DNA of 64,000 bases, from NCBI GenBank assembly GCA_022072615.1, contig JAJVHS010000047.1, forward strand, positions 1 through 64,000, read 5' to 3'. The notes under the pieces are model-generated. The model ran no database searches. It was given only the letters and a program-made list of their open reading frames with translations, and was not told the origin of the DNA. Source of the DNA: Phycisphaerales bacterium. GTDB taxonomy: Bacteria > Planctomycetota > Phycisphaerae > Phycisphaerales > UBA1924. Made by a program: the position numbers and the translations under genes. This document shows positions 35,426-44,641 of this stretch, in pieces (position 1 is the first letter of the stretch; each line of letters opens with the position of its first letter).

Positions 35426-38400
35426 ATGGACATGATCGTGCGCAAAATCGCCGCCGCCCTCGCCGTTCTCCTCCTCTCCCTGCCTCTGGCGGCACGAGCG
35501 TCCGCCGCTGCGGCCGCCCCCCCGCTCTTTGCGGACTCCGGCGAGCACGCAGCGGGTTGGGAAGTGTTCAACTCGGAGGGAGTCGACCTTAGACTGTCCG
35601 TTGGAACGGACCCGACCGACGGCAAGCCGGCCCTGAAGCTCGAGTTCGATTTCAGGCTCGGATCCGGGTACGCGGGGATCCGCAGAAGAGTGGGTGCGCC
35701 GCTCCCCGCGAACTACCAGCTCAGCTTCGATCTGCGGTCGGACCTGCCGGAAAACAACCTCGAGACCAAGCTGGTCTCGCCCGACGGTCATGACGTCTGG
35801 TGGGTGAACCGGCGGGCGATGGAGTTCCCGCGGCAGTGGACGACGCTCACGGCTCGGCGAAGGCACTTCGAGTTCGCGTGGGGTCCCTCCGGCGGCAGGC
35901 CGATGGATACGGTCGGGTCGGTGGAGATCGTCGTCGCGTCGGCGGAGGGCGGCAGAGGAACGCTGTGGCTCCGCAACATCGAGATGCGCGAACTTGCGGC
36001 GGTGTCGCCGGATCAGCCGCGGCTCATCGAGTTCTTTACCGCCCCGGGTGCGGCTCCCCGCACGGGCGAACGCGAGAATCCGCTGATCCTGAAGGGTTGG
36101 CACCCGCCGCGGGACGGCGCCGCTTCCCTTGAGCTGCACCTCCTCAACCCGCCGGAAATCGGCGGGCTCGACATCGAGTGGGCGCGGGACGGCGTTCCAT
36201 CGAGCCTGGTGCTCGAGGCCTCAGACGACCGCGTCCGCTGGCGACCCGTCCGCACGGTCGAGTGCCGCACCGCCCGGCAGTTTGTTCGCTTGGGCGAATT
36301 CGGCCACCCCTGGCTGCGGCTGACCGCCACGGCGGATGGGAACCGCTCTGTCAAAGCCGATCGGCTCGCGGTTGTCCCCGTCGAGCACGCGACGGCGACG
36401 GGCTTTGCCATGTACACGGCGCGACAGCTCCCCCGCGGCATGCTGCCCCGCGGGTTTCTCGGCGAGCAGTCGTACTGGACCGTGATCGGCGTGCCCGAAG
36501 GCCGGGACGAAGCGCTGATGAGCGAGGACGGCGCGGTGGAAGTCGGACGCGGGGACTTCACGGTCGAGCCGTTCCTCGAGCTGCCCTCGGGCATCGTGGG
36601 CTGGCACGAGAGTTCGATCACGCACTCGCTCGCACGAGGGGCGCTGCCGATCCCGACGGTGACGCGCCGAGCCGACGGGCTCGCGCTGGAGATCACGTGC
36701 GCGGCGGACGGCGCGGCCGACGCGGGCGACCTGCTCGTGAGGTACCGACTCATCAACGAGTCGAAGGACCGCCGGCAAGGCAGACTGGTGCTCGCGGTTC
36801 GCCCGTACCAGGTGAACCCGCCGACGCAGTGGCTCAACCTGCCGGGCGGAGCGGCGCCCGTCCGGTCGGTCGCTTGGAGCGGCCCCGAGCTTGTGGTGAA
36901 CGCGAAGGAAAAGACGCCGCGGCGAATCATGTTCTCGGCGGGCATGTCGCAGCGCCGCGCGGCCGCGGGAGACTGGGGTGATTCGCTCCGGCCGAACGGT
37001 TACATCCTGGCGACCGACGGGCAGGAGATCACGGACAGCACCGGAGCGGCGTCGGCCGGCGCCGCGTATGAGTTTGCCCTCGACCCCGGTCAAAGCGCCA
37101 CGTGGTGGGCCACCTCGCCTCTGACGCCCGGCACGGCGCCTTCGATCAGCGCCGACAGGCTCGCCCTTGATGCCGAGAAGCGTCTGGCATCGGCGATCGA
37201 GTTCTGGCGCGAGCGGATCACGCCGGTGAAACTGCAGCTTCCACGGGCCCACCAGGCGGTTGCAGATACGGCGATCTCCACCGTGGCGTACATCCTGATC
37301 AACAAGGACGGGCCGGGCATCCAGCCCGGTTCTCGAAACTACGAGCGGTCGTGGATCCGCGACGGATCGCTGACCTCCGCGGCGCTGCTCGCATTCGGGC
37401 ACGCGGACGAGGTGCGCCGGTTCATCGAGTGGTACGGGGCCAGGCAATTTGACTCGGGGGCGGTACCGTGCGTCGTCGATCGCCGCGGCCCGGACCCCGT
37501 GGCCGAGCACGACAGCCACGGGCAGTTCATCTGGCTGGTGTGGAACTACTACCGGCACACCGGCGACCGGGCGCTGCTCGAAGGCCAGTTCCCGCGCGTG
37601 CTGAAGGCCGCCCAGCACATTCAGCAGCTGCGCACTCAGAGATTGACGGACGAATGGACACGGAGCGAGCGAACGCTCGCCGAGCCGGGCAAACCGCCGG
37701 TACCGGCCGCCGCGTTCGCCGGTCTTGTGCCCGCGTCCATCAGCCACGAGGGCTACTCAGCCAAGCCGATGCATTCCTACTGGGACGACGCGTTCTGCCT
37801 TCTGGGGCTGCGGTGTGCGACACAGGCAGCCCACGCGGTCGGTGATTCGACCTGGGCGGCGCAGATCGACGACTGGGCTCGCCAGATGGCGCGGTCGATG
37901 GATTCGTCGGTCGCGATGGCGACCGACGCACACGGCATCGACTACTTCCCGGGCTGCGTGGAACTCGGCGACTTCGACCCGACTTCCACGACCGTCGCCC
38001 TGTGGCCGTGCTCGATCGGATCGGATGTCTTGACGCCGTTCATCGAGCGGACATTCGAACGGAACTGGAATGCGTTCGTGGGGCGGCGCGATGCTTCGCC
38101 CGCAACCTGGCGGGACTACACGCCGTACGAGCTGAGGCAGGTGGGCGCGTACGTGCAGCTCGGTCGCCCGGACCGAGCCGCCGAGGTCCTTGACTTTCAC
38201 ATGGCGTACCGTCGACCGGCGGCGTGGAACCACTGGGCTGAGGTCGTACGCCCGGACCCGCGCACGGCGGGGTTCGTGGGTGATATGCCCCATACGTGGT
38301 GCGGTTCGGACTTCCTGAACTCGCTTCGCATGATGTTTGCCTATGAGCGCCCCGGCGATTCATCGATCGTGCTGCTGGGCGGCATTCCCGGATCCTGGAT

Positions 38401-38680
38401 CGCGACCGGCGAACCCATCAGCGTGGCGGATCTGGGGATGCCCGGCGGGAGGCTCTCGCTGGCGGTGCAGCGACACGGCGACCGGGTGTCCATTCGAGCC
38501 GCGGGAACCCTGAAGAGTCCGGCCGGTGGTTTCCGCGTCCGTCTCCCGGATGGGACTTCGGAAAGTGGTGTTACATTGAACGGCGAACCTGCACGCGCCC
38601 ATCTGGGCGAGGTACGCTTGGACATCTTGCCGTCCACCATCGACCTGGCCTGGGATGACCCAGCGAACGTCGGTCGATGA
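35426..38680 (+). CDS. Large exported (alpha/alpha)6-barrel glycoside-hydrolase-like protein
   Basis: A 1084-residue exported protein; starts at 35426 or 35432 (MDMIVRKIAAALAVLLLSLPL, signal to about RASA). Residues 30-200 are a beta-sandwich (SGEHAAGWEVFNSEGVDL), residues 220-320 a discoidin-like domain (LEASDDRVRWRPV, WLRLTATADG), then a further beta-rich part. From about residue 600 an alpha/alpha-barrel begins: RNYERSWIRDGSLTSAALL, SHGQFIWLVWNYYRHTGD, MHSYWDDAFCLLGL and HTWCGSDFLNSLRMMFAY, as in GH15/GH65-like and glycogen-debranching-like enzymes. The WIRDG and SYWDDAF motifs are active-site regions of such barrels. Exact family and substrate not assigned. The GH1 gene follows after 3 bases. 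Confidence 0.7.
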   Translation: MDMIVRKIAAALAVLLLSLPLAARASAAAAAPPLFADSGEHAAGWEVFNSEGVDLRLSVGTDPTDGKPALKLEFDFRLGSGYAGIRRRVGAPLPANYQLSFDLRSDLPENNLETKLVSPDGHDVWWVNRRAMEFPRQWTTLTARRRHFEFAWGPSGGRPMDTVGSVEIVVASAEGGRGTLWLRNIEMRELAAVSPDQPRLIEFFTAPGAAPRTGERENPLILKGWHPPRDGAASLELHLLNPPEIGGLDIEWARDGVPSSLVLEASDDRVRWRPVRTVECRTARQFVRLGEFGHPWLRLTATADGNRSVKADRLAVVPVEHATATGFAMYTARQLPRGMLPRGFLGEQSYWTVIGVPEGRDEALMSEDGAVEVGRGDFTVEPFLELPSGIVGWHESSITHSLARGALPIPTVTRRADGLALEITCAADGAADAGDLLVRYRLINESKDRRQGRLVLAVRPYQVNPPTQWLNLPGGAAPVRSVAWSGPELVVNAKEKTPRRIMFSAGMSQRRAAAGDWGDSLRPNGYILATDGQEITDSTGAASAGAAYEFALDPGQSATWWATSPLTPGTAPSISADRLALDAEKRLASAIEFWRERITPVKLQLPRAHQAVADTAISTVAYILINKDGPGIQPGSRNYERSWIRDGSLTSAALLAFGHADEVRRFIEWYGARQFDSGAVPCVVDRRGPDPVAEHDSHGQFIWLVWNYYRHTGDRALLEGQFPRVLKAAQHIQQLRTQRLTDEWTRSERTLAEPGKPPVPAAAFAGLVPASISHEGYSAKPMHSYWDDAFCLLGLRCATQAAHAVGDSTWAAQIDDWARQMARSMDSSVAMATDAHGIDYFPGCVELGDFDPTSTTVALWPCSIGSDVLTPFIERTFERNWNAFVGRRDASPATWRDYTPYELRQVGAYVQLGRPDRAAEVLDFHMAYRRPAAWNHWAEVVRPDPRTAGFVGDMPHTWCGSDFLNSLRMMFAYERPGDSSIVLLGGIPGSWIATGEPISVADLGMPGGRLSLAVQRHGDRVSIRAAGTLKSPAGGFRVRLPDGTSESGVTLNGEPARAHLGEVRLDILPSTIDLAWDDPANVGR

Positions 38681-38683
38681 CCG

Positions 38684-40060
38684 GTGAAGGAGCCGAGCGT
38701 GCAGTTTCCAAGAGACTTCCTCTGGGGCGTAGCCTCCAGTGCCTACCAGGTTGAAGGGGCCGCGACCGCCGATGGGCGCGGGCCATCAGTGTGGGACACA
38801 TTCTGCAAGACACCGGGCGCGGTCCGCGACGGTCACACCGGCGAAGCGGCCTGCGACCACTATCACCGCTTCCGTGAGGACGTCAAGCTCATCGCCGACA
38901 TGGGCGTGAAGGCGTACCGCTTCAGCGTGTCCTGGAGCAGGGTGTTCCCCGGCGGCGACGGGGCCATCAACGACAAGGGCCTGTCGTTCTACAGCCGCCT
39001 CGTCGACACGCTGCTGGACGCGGGGATCCAGCCGTGGCTGACCCTGTTTCACTGGGACTATCCGCAGGCGCTGCAGGATCGCGGCGGCTGGCTGAACGCG
39101 TCGAGCCCGCAATGGTTCGCCGCCTACTCGGCCGCCGTGGCACGCGCGCTGGGCGATCGTGTCGGCCACTGGATGACGATCAACGAGCCGCAGATCTTCA
39201 TCGGTCACGGGCACCGCGACGGAACCCACGCGCCGGGGCTGAAGCTCTCGACCGCCGACCGGCTCAAGGCGTCGTGCAACGTGCTGCTCGCCCACGGGCT
39301 GAGCGCCGCCGCGATCCGCGAGCACGCGCCCCGGCCGGTGCAGGTCGGGTGGGCGGTGTGCGGGCGCGCCGACTACCCGGCGACGAACTCGCCGCAGGAC
39401 ATCGAGGCGGCTCGGCTCGCGTTCAACTCGGTCACCGCGGACGACGCGTGGAGCAACACGTTCTGGGCGGACCCGGCGTGCCTGGGCCGTTTCCCGGCCG
39501 ATGCGCTCGCCCTGTTCGAGGGGAGCATGCCCGTACTGACCGACGCCGACCTGCGCACCATGTCGCCGCCGCTAGATTTCTACGGCGTCAACATCTACAG
39601 CGGGAGCCGGTGGAAGATGGGTCCCGAGGGGAAGCCGCAACTCGTCCCGCAGCGGCCTGGCCACCCGCAGACGGCCTTCGGCTGGCCGGTGACGCCCGAG
39701 TGCATGGAATGGGCCATCCGTTTCCTGCATGAACGCTACAAGCTGCCGGTCTACATCACCGAGAACGGCCTGGCGTGCACCGACTGGGTCGACCTCAACG
39801 GACGCGTGATCGATGCGCAGCGGATCGATTTCACGCGGCGGTACCTTGCCTCGGTCGGCAAGGCCGCGGCCGACGGCCTGTGCAAGGGTTACTTCCACTG
39901 GTCGATCCTCGACAATTTCGAGTGGGCCGAGGGGTACCGGATGCGCTTCGGGCTCGTGCACGTCGACTTTGACACGCTCGTCCGGACGCCCAAGGCGTCG
40001 GCCGCGTGGTACTCCAAGGTTGCGCGGAGCGGGTCCATCGATCACTCGCTCACGCTGTGA
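38684..40060 (+). CDS. GH1 beta-glucosidase
   Basis: A 458-residue family 1 glycoside hydrolase, cytoplasmic (no signal). It starts with GTG; N-terminus FPRDFLWGVASSAYQVEGA is the GH1 signature. Catalytic acid/base Glu168 in TINEP and nucleophile Glu360 in YITENG are both present; YFHWSILDNFEWAEGY lines the active site. It releases glucose from the non-reducing end of short beta-glucosides and so completes breakdown of imported oligosaccharides. Coupled to the preceding barrel enzyme by a 3-base gap; end of the glucan locus. Confidence 0.95.
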   Translation: MKEPSVQFPRDFLWGVASSAYQVEGAATADGRGPSVWDTFCKTPGAVRDGHTGEAACDHYHRFREDVKLIADMGVKAYRFSVSWSRVFPGGDGAINDKGLSFYSRLVDTLLDAGIQPWLTLFHWDYPQALQDRGGWLNASSPQWFAAYSAAVARALGDRVGHWMTINEPQIFIGHGHRDGTHAPGLKLSTADRLKASCNVLLAHGLSAAAIREHAPRPVQVGWAVCGRADYPATNSPQDIEAARLAFNSVTADDAWSNTFWADPACLGRFPADALALFEGSMPVLTDADLRTMSPPLDFYGVNIYSGSRWKMGPEGKPQLVPQRPGHPQTAFGWPVTPECMEWAIRFLHERYKLPVYITENGLACTDWVDLNGRVIDAQRIDFTRRYLASVGKAAADGLCKGYFHWSILDNFEWAEGYRMRFGLVHVDFDTLVRTPKASAAWYSKVARSGSIDHSLTL

Positions 40061-40235
40061 TCGGCGGCCGGGGATAGCTCCGTGGCGTCCCGGCCGGGGT
40101 TCGTCTGCGCGGCCCGCGCGGTGTGCGCGGGCGTGTGCCTCGGGCATGCATCGCAAGTCCTTGCATGGTCTTTGACGGACGTGACCACGTGTGGCCTAGT
40201 CCAGTGCCGCCCGGGAGCCACGCCGAGAGACCAGC

Positions 40236-42926
40236 ATGGTGATGCCCTCTGGACCACATCATCACCGGGCGATGCAGCTCGCTCGGGAGGCGCTCCGGCT
40301 TCCACCGACCGAGCGCGACGGATACCTGGCCGCGCAGTGCGGCGGCGACCTGTCCCTGCTCTCGCTGGCAAAGTGCGCGACCGACGCGATGCTCTCGGCG
40401 ACGCGTACGCCGCCGGCGACGCAGGCGGAACCGGGTGAGATCGTCGAGGTCGATCCGCACGCATCGGCCACGATCTTCGGCGTCGCATCGACCCATGCCG
40501 GCGATTTTCAATCTCAGGGCACGGGCGCGACGCACGCTCCCGCCGGCGGCACGCATCCGGCGAGGCTGGGCGCCTACCGCATTCTCGGCGTCCTTGGCGA
40601 GGGCGGCATGGGTGTTGTCTACCTGGCCGAGCAGGATCGTCCCCGAAGAACCGTCGCGCTGAAGGTCGTCCGCGCCGGGATGATGTCGCCGGCGATGCTG
40701 CGGAGATTCGAGCACGAATCCCAGGTGCTCGGAAGGCTCCAGCACCCAGGCATCGCTCAGGTGTTCGAGGCAGGCGTTGCGCTGGGGGACGACGGCAGGC
40801 CGACGCCGTTCTTCGCGATGGAGTACGTGCGCGGCCGGTCGCTCGCCGAGCACGTGCGCGAGGGTGGCCTGGAGATCGCAACGCGGCTCGAGCTCATCGC
40901 GAGCGTGTGCGACGCCGTCCAGCACGCCCACAGCCACGGTGTCATCCACCGGGACCTCAAGCCGGGCAACATCCTCGTGACCGCCGAGGGCCACGTCAAA
41001 GTGCTCGACTTCGGAATCGCCCGAGCGACCGACGCCGATGTCCGAGCCACCATGCAGACTGATGCGGGCCAGCTTGTGGGGACGATCGCGTACATGAGCC
41101 CCGAGCAGATCGCCGCGGACCCGGCCACGCTGGATACCAGGTCCGACGTTTTCTCGCTCGGCGTCGTGCTGTACGAGCTGCTGACCGGATCCCTGCCGCT
41201 GGATGTCGTCGGCAAGTCGATCGTGGAAGCGGCTCGGCTGATCGCCACCGTCGACCCGCCGCAGGCCTCGCGCGTCATGCCGGCGCTGCGGGGCGACCTG
41301 TCGACGATCATCGCCAAGGCGATGGAAAAGGACCGCGACCGGCGTTACCAGACGGCGTCGGAGCTTGCGGCCGACATCCGCCGGTACCTCCGGGACGAGC
41401 CGATCACCGCTCGCCCACCGACCGCGGCGTACCAGTTCCGCAAGTTCGCCGCCCGGAACCGCGGGCTGGTGACGGCCGCCGGCGCGGCGGTGGCGCTGCT
41501 GTGCCTGGGCGTGGTGGGAACGTCGATGGGCATGGCACGAGCGATCGCGCAGCAGGAACTGACGCAGCAGCAGAAAACACGGGCCGACGACGAAGCCCGG
41601 ACGGCCGAGGCGCTCAACGAGTTCCTCGTCAACCGCATGCTCGCCGCCGCGACGCCCGAGGAGGCGCAGGGGCGGCAGGTGACAGTGAGCGAAGTCGTGG
41701 ACAAGGCGGCGGGCGAGATCGACGGGGCGTTCGCCGACCGCCCGCTGGTGAAGGCCAAGCTGTACGACGCGGTAGGCAAGACGTATACGTCGCTGGGTGA
41801 GTACGAGAAGGCCGAGAAGTTCATGGTCGGCGCGGTCGGTATCCGGCGCGAGTACGGCCATGGCTCGGCGGCCGAGACGGGCGCCGCGTTGTACCAGCTC
41901 GGGTCGCTGCGGTTCCGGCAGACCCGCTGGGAGGATGCGAGGGCCTTGTTCGAGGAATCGGCGGGGGTGTTCGCGGCGACGGGAAAGAACGACAAGGAGC
42001 TGATCGAGGCGCGGTCGTCCATCGCGGCGTGCCTGCGGAACCTCGGCAAGCTCGAGGAAGCCGAGCAGCAGCAGCGGCTGGCGATCGAGGAAGCGGGCCG
42101 ACGGCTCGGCCCCGAGCACCAGACGACGCTGACAGCGATGACCAATCTCGCGATCGTGCTGCACGACTCAGGGCGCATCAAGGAGGCCCGCGAGTTCTAC
42201 CAGACGGTCGCGGACACACGCCGCCGCGTGCTGGGCGAGAACCACCCGGGCACGCTGCTCGCGGTCGGGAATCTCGCGACCGCGCTGTACGATCTCGGCG
42301 ACGTCGAAGGCGCCGAGCGAGCCATGACGGAAGTGATGGAGGCGCGGCGCCGGGTCAGCGGCGCCGACCACCCGGACACGATCTCCGACATGTCGAACGT
42401 CGCGGTGATGCGCGAGAAACTCGGGCGCGTGACCGAGGCCGAGACGCTATACCGCGAGGCGCTCGAGATCGCCAGGCGCCGCCTGGGCGACAGCCACGAG
42501 ACCACGGCGATCACCCTGAGCAACCTCGCCTCGAACCTGGGCCGGCAGGAACGGCACGAAGAGGCCGAGCAGTGCTTCCGGCAATCGATCGAGATCCTCA
42601 CGAGTTCAAACGGGCCCGGCCACGCCGAGACGCTCCAGACGCGGCTGTCGTACGGCCGATGGCTTTTTGGTCGCGATCGTCTCGAGGATGCCCGCCGGGA
42701 GCTTGGGGAGGTGAACTCAGCCTCGGCAAAGGCGTTCGGAGAGGATTTCCCGATCACGGTGGGCAGCGCTGCCACGCTGGCGCTCATCCTGGAGAAGCTG
42801 GGCGATACCCAGGCGGCGCTGGCAATGGCCCAGAAAGCGCTCGACGGCCGCACGAAGCTGCTCGGCGCGGATCATCCAGCCGTCGCGGAGATGCGCGACG
42901 TGGTGACACGGCTGATCGGCAAGTAG
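40236..42926 (+). CDS. Membrane Ser/Thr protein kinase with TPR domain
   Basis: An 896-residue Hanks-type kinase. Residues 1-105 are a helical head (REALRLPPTERDGYLAAQC) as often precedes planctomycete kinases. Kinase domain about 112-390: GEGGMGVVY loop from G121, Lys143 in VALKVV, catalytic Asp240 in HRDLKPGN, DFG in VLDFGIARA, APE-like YMSPEQ. One membrane helix at about 412-432 (LVTAAGAAVALLCLGVVG). The outer part, about 460-890, consists of tetratricopeptide/kinesin-light-chain-type repeats (LGENHPGTLLAVGNLATALYDLGD, GADHPDTISDMSNVAVM). All catalytic residues are intact. Convergent with a phosphatase gene 7 bases beyond its stop. Confidence 0.93.
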   Translation: MVMPSGPHHHRAMQLAREALRLPPTERDGYLAAQCGGDLSLLSLAKCATDAMLSATRTPPATQAEPGEIVEVDPHASATIFGVASTHAGDFQSQGTGATHAPAGGTHPARLGAYRILGVLGEGGMGVVYLAEQDRPRRTVALKVVRAGMMSPAMLRRFEHESQVLGRLQHPGIAQVFEAGVALGDDGRPTPFFAMEYVRGRSLAEHVREGGLEIATRLELIASVCDAVQHAHSHGVIHRDLKPGNILVTAEGHVKVLDFGIARATDADVRATMQTDAGQLVGTIAYMSPEQIAADPATLDTRSDVFSLGVVLYELLTGSLPLDVVGKSIVEAARLIATVDPPQASRVMPALRGDLSTIIAKAMEKDRDRRYQTASELAADIRRYLRDEPITARPPTAAYQFRKFAARNRGLVTAAGAAVALLCLGVVGTSMGMARAIAQQELTQQQKTRADDEARTAEALNEFLVNRMLAAATPEEAQGRQVTVSEVVDKAAGEIDGAFADRPLVKAKLYDAVGKTYTSLGEYEKAEKFMVGAVGIRREYGHGSAAETGAALYQLGSLRFRQTRWEDARALFEESAGVFAATGKNDKELIEARSSIAACLRNLGKLEEAEQQQRLAIEEAGRRLGPEHQTTLTAMTNLAIVLHDSGRIKEAREFYQTVADTRRRVLGENHPGTLLAVGNLATALYDLGDVEGAERAMTEVMEARRRVSGADHPDTISDMSNVAVMREKLGRVTEAETLYREALEIARRRLGDSHETTAITLSNLASNLGRQERHEEAEQCFRQSIEILTSSNGPGHAETLQTRLSYGRWLFGRDRLEDARRELGEVNSASAKAFGEDFPITVGSAATLALILEKLGDTQAALAMAQKALDGRTKLLGADHPAVAEMRDVVTRLIGK

Positions 42927-42933
42927 GACAGGG

Positions 42934-44544
42934 TTACTGCCCGGGCAAAAGCTGGATGCACGCCACGGTCGCGTCGTCCTCGAGCGTTCCCCCGCCGTGG
43001 CGCACGACCGCGTCGATGATCTGCTGCACGAGGGACGCGGGGGAGTCCGCCGTCCCTAGCAGCGACCGGATCCCCTCGACTCCGAAGCGACGACCCGAAT
43101 TGTCCTTCTGCTCGGTAACGCCGTCGGTATACAGCACCAGGCGGTCGCCGGGGCGGATCGTCATCCGTGACGACCGGAATGAGGCGGCGGGCGAGACCCC
43201 GATGGGGATCGCGCCGGCGGGAACGGTCTCCTGCGGCACTCCGCCGGCGGTCTCAAGCAGCAGCCAGTGCCCGTGGCCGGCATCGACGTACTCGATCGAA
43301 CCATCGGGGCTGAAGACGCCGACCCAGAGCGACACGAAGCGCCCGCCCAGCGACTTGGACGCGACGTACGCGTTGACGGCCGACAACGCCGCGGCGGGGT
43401 CCTGCGTCGCCAGGAGCTGAGCGTTGAGAAACGCCTGGGTCGAGGCCATCAGCATGGCCGATCCGATGCCGTGGCCGGCGACGTCGCCGATCGCGACCGC
43501 CACGCGGCCGTCGCCCAGCGGGACCACGTCGAACAGGTCGCCGGCGACGAACGCACCCGGCCGCATCCGCATGCCGTAGGTCAGGAACTCGCTCTGGCCG
43601 TCGCTCTCGGGCAGGATGAACTGCTGGGCCTCGTGCGCGGCGGTGAGCTCGGCCGCGAGCGACTGCTGACGGCGCTCAAGATCGGCCCTGACGATGTTCG
43701 CGAAGGTGAGACCCAGCGCGGTCGCGAGCGCTTCGCAGAAGCCCGCGACATCCGGATCGACCGGCGCTTCCTGCTCGCGAGCGTCGAGGTACAGGAACCC
43801 GGCGATCGCGTCGCCGATGTGGATGGGCGCACACAGCGCCGAATGAACATTCATCCCCGCGAGCGAATGGCTCGTCACACGGGTCTGCGGCGCGAGCACC
43901 GCGGTCTTGCCTTTCTCCGCGGTCGCGATAAGCGACCGGCTGAAGCCGATGTTGGAGGCGGCGCCCGAGTCGCGCTGGCGCGAGGCGATCACCACCACTT
44001 CCGATTCGGCGATCCTGCGGAGGATGGCGGCGTGGGCATAGCCGCTCCCGTCGAGCGCGTAGTTGATGGCGATCAGCGCCGCTTCCTGCGTCGTCGCGGC
44101 CGCGTCGAGCTTGCCCAGGCACTCGGTGAGCGCTCTCAGGCGTCGACCAACGTGCGGCGAGATCGCCGCCAGCGGCTGGACGTGCCCGGCGATCGTGGTG
44201 TCGTCACGCAGCGCCACGGTGCTCGGTCGCGCGATGGAGCCCGCGTGCTTCTCCGTGAGCCTGAGCAGGAACGGGCCGATCTGCATGAGATCGCCGACCG
44301 TGAGCGGCGTTGCCTGGTTGGGCGGGATCCGCAGGCTGTTCACGTGCGTGCCGTGCGTGCTGCCCAGGTCGGTGAGCAGGACGGTGTCTCCGCGGACGGT
44401 AATCCCGGCGTGACGGCGGGACACTGTTTCGGCCAGGAGCACAATGTCCGAGTCGGCGGCTCGGCCGATGGAGACCGGTCGGTCGCTGCGCAGCACGAAC
44501 GGCGGTCGATCCATGTCGCCGATGAACTCGAGCGCCCACTGCAC
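42934..44544 (-). CDS. FHA-GAF-SpoIIE type PP2C phosphatase
   Basis: A 536-residue cytoplasmic signalling protein. The GTG at 44542-44544 (VQWALEFIGDMDRPPFVL) fits the FHA start; the longer frame upstream runs into the terminator at 44584. FHA domain residues 5-95: IGRAADSDIVL, SRRHAGI, LGSTHGTHVN, which binds phosphothreonine. GAF domain about 130-285 (VLAPQTRVTSHSL, SALCAPIHIGDAIAGFLYLD). SpoIIE/PP2C domain about 305-536: GAFVAGDLFDVV, VAIGDVAGHGIGSAMLM, LVLYTDGVTE and LEDDATV with the metal-binding Asp. It probably resets phosphorylation made by a Hanks kinase such as the convergent neighbour, or a partner-switching anti-sigma antagonist. Confidence 0.9.
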   Translation of the reverse strand: MQWALEFIGDMDRPPFVLRSDRPVSIGRAADSDIVLLAETVSRRHAGITVRGDTVLLTDLGSTHGTHVNSLRIPPNQATPLTVGDLMQIGPFLLRLTEKHAGSIARPSTVALRDDTTIAGHVQPLAAISPHVGRRLRALTECLGKLDAAATTQEAALIAINYALDGSGYAHAAILRRIAESEVVVIASRQRDSGAASNIGFSRSLIATAEKGKTAVLAPQTRVTSHSLAGMNVHSALCAPIHIGDAIAGFLYLDAREQEAPVDPDVAGFCEALATALGLTFANIVRADLERRQQSLAAELTAAHEAQQFILPESDGQSEFLTYGMRMRPGAFVAGDLFDVVPLGDGRVAVAIGDVAGHGIGSAMLMASTQAFLNAQLLATQDPAAALSAVNAYVASKSLGGRFVSLWVGVFSPDGSIEYVDAGHGHWLLLETAGGVPQETVPAGAIPIGVSPAASFRSSRMTIRPGDRLVLYTDGVTEQKDNSGRRFGVEGIRSLLGTADSPASLVQQIIDAVVRHGGGTLEDDATVACIQLLPGQ

Positions 44545-44573
44545 CGAGCTGGGTTGCGGCTGTCTCAGGCCAA

Positions 44574-44610
44574 ATGATAGAAACGCGGCGCCCGGCTTGC
44601 GGGCGCCGCG
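44574..44610 (-). terminator. Rho-independent terminator after the peroxidase-dockerin gene
   Basis: Minus strand: CGCGGCGCCCG pairs with CGGGCGCCGCG around CAAGC, a perfect 11-bp stem (44584-44610), followed by TTTCTATCATTT. It lies about 32 bases past the stop at 44642. Confidence 0.85.
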
Positions 44611-44641
44611 TGGAGGCAGCTTCTCAATCGCGCCGCGGCGC

